From Streptomyces rhizosphaerihabitans (GTDB lineage Bacteria > Actinomycetota > Actinomycetes > Streptomycetales > Streptomycetaceae): a stretch of 64,000 nt of DNA. A model generated the notes under the pieces. It did no database searches. It worked only from the letters and a program-made list of their open reading frames with translations, and had not been told where the DNA came from. Where the stretch lies: the NCBI RefSeq assembly GCF_025399795.1, contig NZ_JAODTZ010000023.1, positions 62,001 to 126,000 of the forward strand. The letters are read 5' to 3'. Below, piece by piece: positions 58,956 to 64,000 of this stretch (its first letter is position 1; each line of letters opens with the position of its first letter). A program made the position numbers and the translations under genes.

Positions 58956-59555
58956 ATGACCCGAGCACTGATCGTCATCGATGTCCAGGAATCCTTCCGC
59001 GCCCGCCCCCTGTGGGAGACCATCTCCAATCCGAAGATCACCGACCAGGTGGACCGGCTGGTCGGCCTCGCCCGCAGCGCCGGCGACACCGTGGTGTGGG
59101 TGCTGCACTCGGAGCCCGGCAGCGGCGGCGTGTTCGACCCCGCCCTCGGTCACGTCCGGCTGATGGACGAGCTCCGGCGCGAGGAAGGGGAACCGCTGGT
59201 CCACAAGACCTCGCACAACGCCTTCACCACCACCAACCTGCAGCAACTCCTCACCGAACGCGGTGTCCGCGAGCTCACCGTCTGCGGTATCCGCACCGAG
59301 CAGTGCGTGGAGACCACCACCCGCCTCGCGAGCGACCTCGGCTACCAGGTCACCTTCGTCTCCGACGCCACCGCGACCAACCCCATCCCGCACCGTGACG
59401 CCCCCGCCGACCAGAGCGTGGCCGAGCTGCTGGCGGACCCCCGCACCCTGAGTGCCGAGGAGGTCATCAGGCGCACCGAGTACGCCCTGGCCGGGCGCTT
59501 CGCCACCATCGCCACGGTCGACGACCTTGAGACCTCGGCCGCGTCTCGGGCATGA
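58956..59555 (+). CDS. Isochorismatase-family cysteine hydrolase
   Basis: 199-aa cytosolic hydrolase. The catalytic triad is visible: Asp in ALIVIDVQESF, Lys in VHKTSHNAFTTTNL, and Cys in CGIRTEQCVETTTRLASDLG; the cis-peptide loop precedes the Cys. Relatives hydrolyse nicotinamide, N-carbamoyl amines or isochorismate, or act on ureas; which one is not clear. The stop is 10 bp before the GlxA-type regulator, so they form a two-gene operon and the regulator may sense the enzyme's substrate. Confidence 0.9.
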   Translation: MTRALIVIDVQESFRARPLWETISNPKITDQVDRLVGLARSAGDTVVWVLHSEPGSGGVFDPALGHVRLMDELRREEGEPLVHKTSHNAFTTTNLQQLLTERGVRELTVCGIRTEQCVETTTRLASDLGYQVTFVSDATATNPIPHRDAPADQSVAELLADPRTLSAEEVIRRTEYALAGRFATIATVDDLETSAASRA

Positions 59556-59565
59556 TGACCGGATC

Positions 59566-60477
59566 GTGAGCCACATCGTCTTCTTCCTGGTGCCCGGAGT
59601 CCATCTGCTGGACCTGGCCGGCCCCGCGCAGGTCTTCTCCACGGCCGCCGACTTCGGGCACCCCTACACCCTCGACTACGTCGCCGAACAGCCGCAGACC
59701 CCCACCGCTCAGGGGCTGCCGCTGGTGACCCGGCTCGACTGGCCGGAGCTCGGCCCAGCGGATCTGATCGTCGTGCCCGGCTGGCGGGCGCTCACCCTCA
59801 CCGACGGCCCTCGCATCGGCGAGGCCGCTCTGCGGGTCCTCCGGGACCACCATGCGAGGGGCGGCACCGTCGCCAGTGTCTGCGCGGGAGCCGACGCGCT
59901 CGGCCGGGCCGGGCTGCTCGACGGCCGTCGCTGCACCACGCACCACGACGTCCAGGACGATCTCGCCCGCCGCTACCCTCGGGCGGCCGTGGTCCGCGAT
60001 GTCCTGTACACCGAGGACGACCGGGTGGTCACCTCGGCAGGCATCGCCAGCGGGATCGATCTCGCCCTGCACCTGATCGCCACCCGACACGGCCCGGCAG
60101 CGGGCGCGCAGGTCGCGCGGGACATGGTGGTCTACGCACGACGCAACGGCCACGAACCCCAGGCCAGCGCGATGCTCCGGTACCGGTCCCACCTGGACGA
60201 CACCGTGCACCGCGCCCAGGACCTGCTCGACGCCCGCTTCGACCGGCCGGTGCCGCTGCCGGAACTGGCCGCGGCCGTGGGCGTGAGCGAACGCACCCTC
60301 ACCCGCCTCTTCACCCGCGCGACCGACGGCCTCACACCGCTGCGCTATCAGCAGGCCCTGCGTCTGGAGCGCGCCGAGCACCTCATCAGCCACGGCGTCA
60401 CCGTCGATGCCGCCGCCCGCGCGGTGGGCTTCGAAGACGCCCGCATGCTGCGCCGCCTGCGGGCCCGCGCGACCTGA
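59566..60477 (+). CDS. GlxA-type regulator (DJ-1/PfpI domain plus AraC HTH)
   Basis: 303-aa transcription factor. The N-terminal DJ-1/PfpI-like domain (about 1-185) has the elbow VASVCAGADALGRAGLLDGR (Cys about 105), usually a ligand site rather than a protease. The C-terminal AraC tandem HTH (about 205-303) reads LPELAAAVGVSERTLTRLF and DAAARAVGFEDARMLRRL. The protein ends right after the second helix. GTG 59566 starts the conserved strand SHIVFFLVPGVHLLDL with no strong ribosome site, so coupling to the upstream gene is likely. Target: probably its own operon. Confidence 0.88.
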   Translation: MSHIVFFLVPGVHLLDLAGPAQVFSTAADFGHPYTLDYVAEQPQTPTAQGLPLVTRLDWPELGPADLIVVPGWRALTLTDGPRIGEAALRVLRDHHARGGTVASVCAGADALGRAGLLDGRRCTTHHDVQDDLARRYPRAAVVRDVLYTEDDRVVTSAGIASGIDLALHLIATRHGPAAGAQVARDMVVYARRNGHEPQASAMLRYRSHLDDTVHRAQDLLDARFDRPVPLPELAAAVGVSERTLTRLFTRATDGLTPLRYQQALRLERAEHLISHGVTVDAAARAVGFEDARMLRRLRARAT

Positions 60478-60507
60478 ACCGCCACGAGCGGACGGCACGA
60501 GCGGGTC

Positions 60508-62409
60508 TCAGGTCTCCTGGCCCGCTCCCGTGAGCGTGGCCCGCTGGCGCGCGGCGCGTACGGCCGCCGTCAGCGAGGCGATGTCGTAGGCGCCGTAGTG
60601 ACGGCGGCCGTTGACGAAGAACGTCGGAGTGCCCGAAACACCGCTGAGATCGGCCGACTCGACGTCCATGGCCACCCGGGCCGTGCTCGCGCCGCCCCGG
60701 AGGTCCTCGCGGAAGCGGCCGCTGTCGAGGCCGAGACGTGTGGCGTACCGGAACAGGTCCCTCGGCCCCAGGTCGCCCTGATGTCCCATGAGGAGGTCGT
60801 GCATCTCCCAGTAGCGGCTCTGGTGGGCCGCGGCCTCGGCCGCCTGTGCGGCGAGCTGTGCGTTGGGGTGCACGTCGGTGAGCGGAAGATGGCGCCATAC
60901 GTAGCGGACGTCGCCGAAGTCGGCGAGCAGTTCGCGCACCACGGACTCGGCCAGACCGCAGTAGGGACACTCGAAGTCGCCGTACTCCACGAGGGTCACG
61001 GGCGCGTCGAGGGGCCCGCGCACATGGTCGCGCTCCACGTCGACGGGTTCGCTGAGATCGACGATGCTCCGGCCGGTGCCGAGCAGGGCCCGCGCGCGGG
61101 AGCGCCCGGTGAGCGCACCGATCACCAGGGTGACGACCCAGGTGAGAAGGAACGAGCCCGCGACCGCGGCCAGGATGCCGACCTTCGCCTGCGCCAGACG
61201 GTCGCCGGTGAAGGCCAGCGACGCGATCAGCAGGGCCACGGTGAAGCCCACACCGGCCAGCGTGCCCCCCGCGGTGATGGCACCCCAGCCCACGGGCGGG
61301 TGAAGACGTCCTCGGGCCGCGCGCGTGGTGAGCCAGGTGCCGCCGATGATGCCGACGGGCTTGCCGAGCAGGTAGCCGAAGAGGATGCCGAGGGTGATCG
61401 GTGAGGTGAAGGCGTCGGCGAGCTGACCGGCGCTGAGGGTGATGCCGGCGTTGGCGAGGGCGAACAGCGGCACGATCACGTAACTGGTCCAGGGATGGAA
61501 CATCTGCTGGAGCCGCTCGTTCGGGGAGAGCGTCGAGGCCAGACCGCGCCGCACCGTGCGCTCCAGCTCCGGGGTCGGCTGCTCGCGGAAACGCCGGAAC
61601 AGCCGGCTGGCGTGTTCCAGATCGCTGCGCTCCGCGGCGTACGCGTACGTCAGCATGCCCATCGCGAGACCCGTCACCACCGGGTCGATCCCCGACTTCA
61701 GGAGCGCCACCCAGATCGCCACGCCCAGCACGCCGTACAGCGAGGGAATCCGCGCGCCGATGGTGCGCCGCAGCAGCAGGACGACCACGAACAGTCCGAG
61801 CGCCGTCAGCAGCGCGGGCAGCGAGATGGTGTCGCTGTAGGCGACGACGATGACGGCCAGAGCCAGGAAGTCGTCCACCACGGCGACGGTGAGGATGAAG
61901 ACGCGAAGATTGGTGGGCAGTCGTGAGCCGAAGACGGCGAGCATGCCGAGGGCGAACGCGGTGTCCGTCGACATGGCGGCACCCCAGCCGTGCGCCGCGG
62001 AGCCATGGCCCGACGTGATGGCCAGGTACACGACGACGGGGACGATCATGCCGCTGAGCCCCGCCAGCAGCGGCAGGGTGACCCGGCGGCGTTCTCGCAG
62101 CTCGCCCAGGTCGAACTCGCGGCGCGCCTCCAGACCGACGACGAAGAAGAACAGCGTCATCAGGCCGCTGTTCACCCACTCGCGCAGATCCAGTGACACT
62201 CCGCCCGACCCGATACGGATCGACAGCTCGGTGCCCCACACCGTCTCGTACGAGTCAGCACCGATGTTGGCCCAGGCCAGCGCCGCCAGAGCGGCGGCGA
62301 GCAGCACGGCGGCGCTGCCGGTCTCCGTCCGCAAAAACGCGTGCAACGGGCTGCGAGCGCGCTGGCCGCACTGAGTCTGACCTGACATGGACGGCGTCTC
62401 GGATGGCAT
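60508..62409 (-). CDS. nhaA: NhaA Na+/H+ antiporter fused to a DsbA-like thioredoxin domain
   Basis: 633-aa membrane protein. Residues about 20-425 are NhaA: STDTAFALGMLAVFG and VAVVDDFLALAVIVVAYSD contain the ion-binding aspartates, and GVGFTVALLIASLAF sits late. Residues about 450-625 are a DsbA-like oxidoreductase with VTLVEYGDFECPYCGLAE (CPYC) and the cis-Pro loop SGVSGTPTFFVNGRRHYG. Such NhaA-DsbA fusions are known in actinobacteria; the role of the thioredoxin part is unclear. ATG 62409 has GGAGGG 4-6 nt upstream. Divergent from the UvrA-like gene. Confidence 0.93.
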   Translation of the reverse strand: MPSETPSMSGQTQCGQRARSPLHAFLRTETGSAAVLLAAALAALAWANIGADSYETVWGTELSIRIGSGGVSLDLREWVNSGLMTLFFFVVGLEARREFDLGELRERRRVTLPLLAGLSGMIVPVVVYLAITSGHGSAAHGWGAAMSTDTAFALGMLAVFGSRLPTNLRVFILTVAVVDDFLALAVIVVAYSDTISLPALLTALGLFVVVLLLRRTIGARIPSLYGVLGVAIWVALLKSGIDPVVTGLAMGMLTYAYAAERSDLEHASRLFRRFREQPTPELERTVRRGLASTLSPNERLQQMFHPWTSYVIVPLFALANAGITLSAGQLADAFTSPITLGILFGYLLGKPVGIIGGTWLTTRAARGRLHPPVGWGAITAGGTLAGVGFTVALLIASLAFTGDRLAQAKVGILAAVAGSFLLTWVVTLVIGALTGRSRARALLGTGRSIVDLSEPVDVERDHVRGPLDAPVTLVEYGDFECPYCGLAESVVRELLADFGDVRYVWRHLPLTDVHPNAQLAAQAAEAAAHQSRYWEMHDLLMGHQGDLGPRDLFRYATRLGLDSGRFREDLRGGASTARVAMDVESADLSGVSGTPTFFVNGRRHYGAYDIASLTAAVRAARQRATLTGAGQET

Positions 62410-62455
62410 GGTCACCCTCCGATTCTCGCCCCGGACCGGATACTTCCCCAGGCGG

Positions 62456-62487
62456 CGGGTGACCGGACCGGCGAGCGGGTGACCGGA
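62456..62487. repeat. CGGGTGACCGGA direct repeat, 20-bp period
   Basis: Two exact 12-bp copies at 62456-62467 and 62476-62487 between the divergent nhaA and UvrA-like genes, two helical turns apart. Could bind a regulator twice on one face of the DNA. Confidence 0.5.
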
Positions 62488-62646
62488 TCGATCAGGATTC
62501 GAGAAGCGCCGGCGGCCGGGCCTCACCTAGCGTGGCGCACGGAGTCGGCGCATGCGAACCCGGCACCGCGCGCGAAGCTGGTTGGATCGAGGCAGGCGAT
62601 GCCGGCGGAGACCGTGAAGGCGGCCCGCCCGACAGATGGAGACAGG

Positions 62647-64000
<1,354 letters not shown>

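Overview
The window is high-GC actinobacterial DNA that I read as Streptomyces. The signs are near-universal G/C third codon positions, GTG starts, GAGG-type ribosome sites, mycothiol-linked enzymes, PAS/GAF/SpoIIE phosphatases, and a secreted chitinase behind paired 12-bp chi boxes. The mix of secreted hydrolases, regulators with private operators, an insertion sequence and several gene remnants suggests a chromosome-arm or other accessory region; that placement is inference.

Layout. 1-6.4 kb: an aldo/keto reductase running off the left edge, a flavodoxin-fold reductase, a PucR-type regulator, a TetR/FBP-domain divergent pair around a perfect operator, a winged-helix protein, and a small anti-sigma-type ATPase. 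6.4-17.8 kb: a Tat-exported GH78 rhamnosidase-like enzyme, an IS5 transposase scrap, a GH15 enzyme, a mycothiol-dependent isomerase-family protein, a P-loop kinase, a DUF1330 protein and a GH18 chitinase. 18-23.2 kb: a TetR gene divergent from a secreted lipase, then a translationally coupled NAD-salvage operon (pnuC-nadR-nrtR) behind a perfect 23-bp operator. 23.4-37.7 kb: a decayed ORF, a 981-aa membrane protein with an extracellular type-1 periplasmic-binding fold, a large secreted alpha/beta hydrolase, an SNase-like protein, a phosphoesterase scrap, a second aldo/keto reductase, a secreted S1 protease, a membrane Ser/Thr kinase and a TPR protein. 37.8-39.6 kb: an IS200/IS605 element whose tnpB carries a 28-bp hairpin insertion. 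39.8-49.9 kb: a GH16 glucanase, a mycoredoxin-like protein, three PAS/GAF/SpoIIE phosphatases and a YihY/BrkB protein. 49.9-56.1 kb: a four-gene operon (three-helix-bundle protein, PPK2, P-type ATPase, SulP transporter). 56.4-64 kb: a lipoprotein, a secreted phospholipase A2, a small leaderless HTH gene, a cysteine hydrolase plus GlxA-type regulator, an NhaA-DsbA fusion, and a UvrA-like ATPase running off the right edge.

Themes. Many secreted enzymes have a recognisable private operator: a LacI-like site at GH78, chi boxes at the chitinase, and one 12-bp palindrome shared by the protease and the GH16 glucanase. Signalling genes dominate the middle: a Ser/Thr kinase, a TPR protein, three SpoIIE phosphatases and a stand-alone HATPase, fitting partner-switching control of sigma factors. 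The most unusual items are the hairpin-broken TnpB, the phosphatase that lost its TDG aspartate, the NadR with no P-loop lysine, the 981-aa receptor-like protein with no visible P-loop, and the leaderless HTH gene under its own palindrome. No rRNA, tRNA, CRISPR array or riboswitch was recognised. I found no clear evidence of a wholly new system; the leads are listed as findings.
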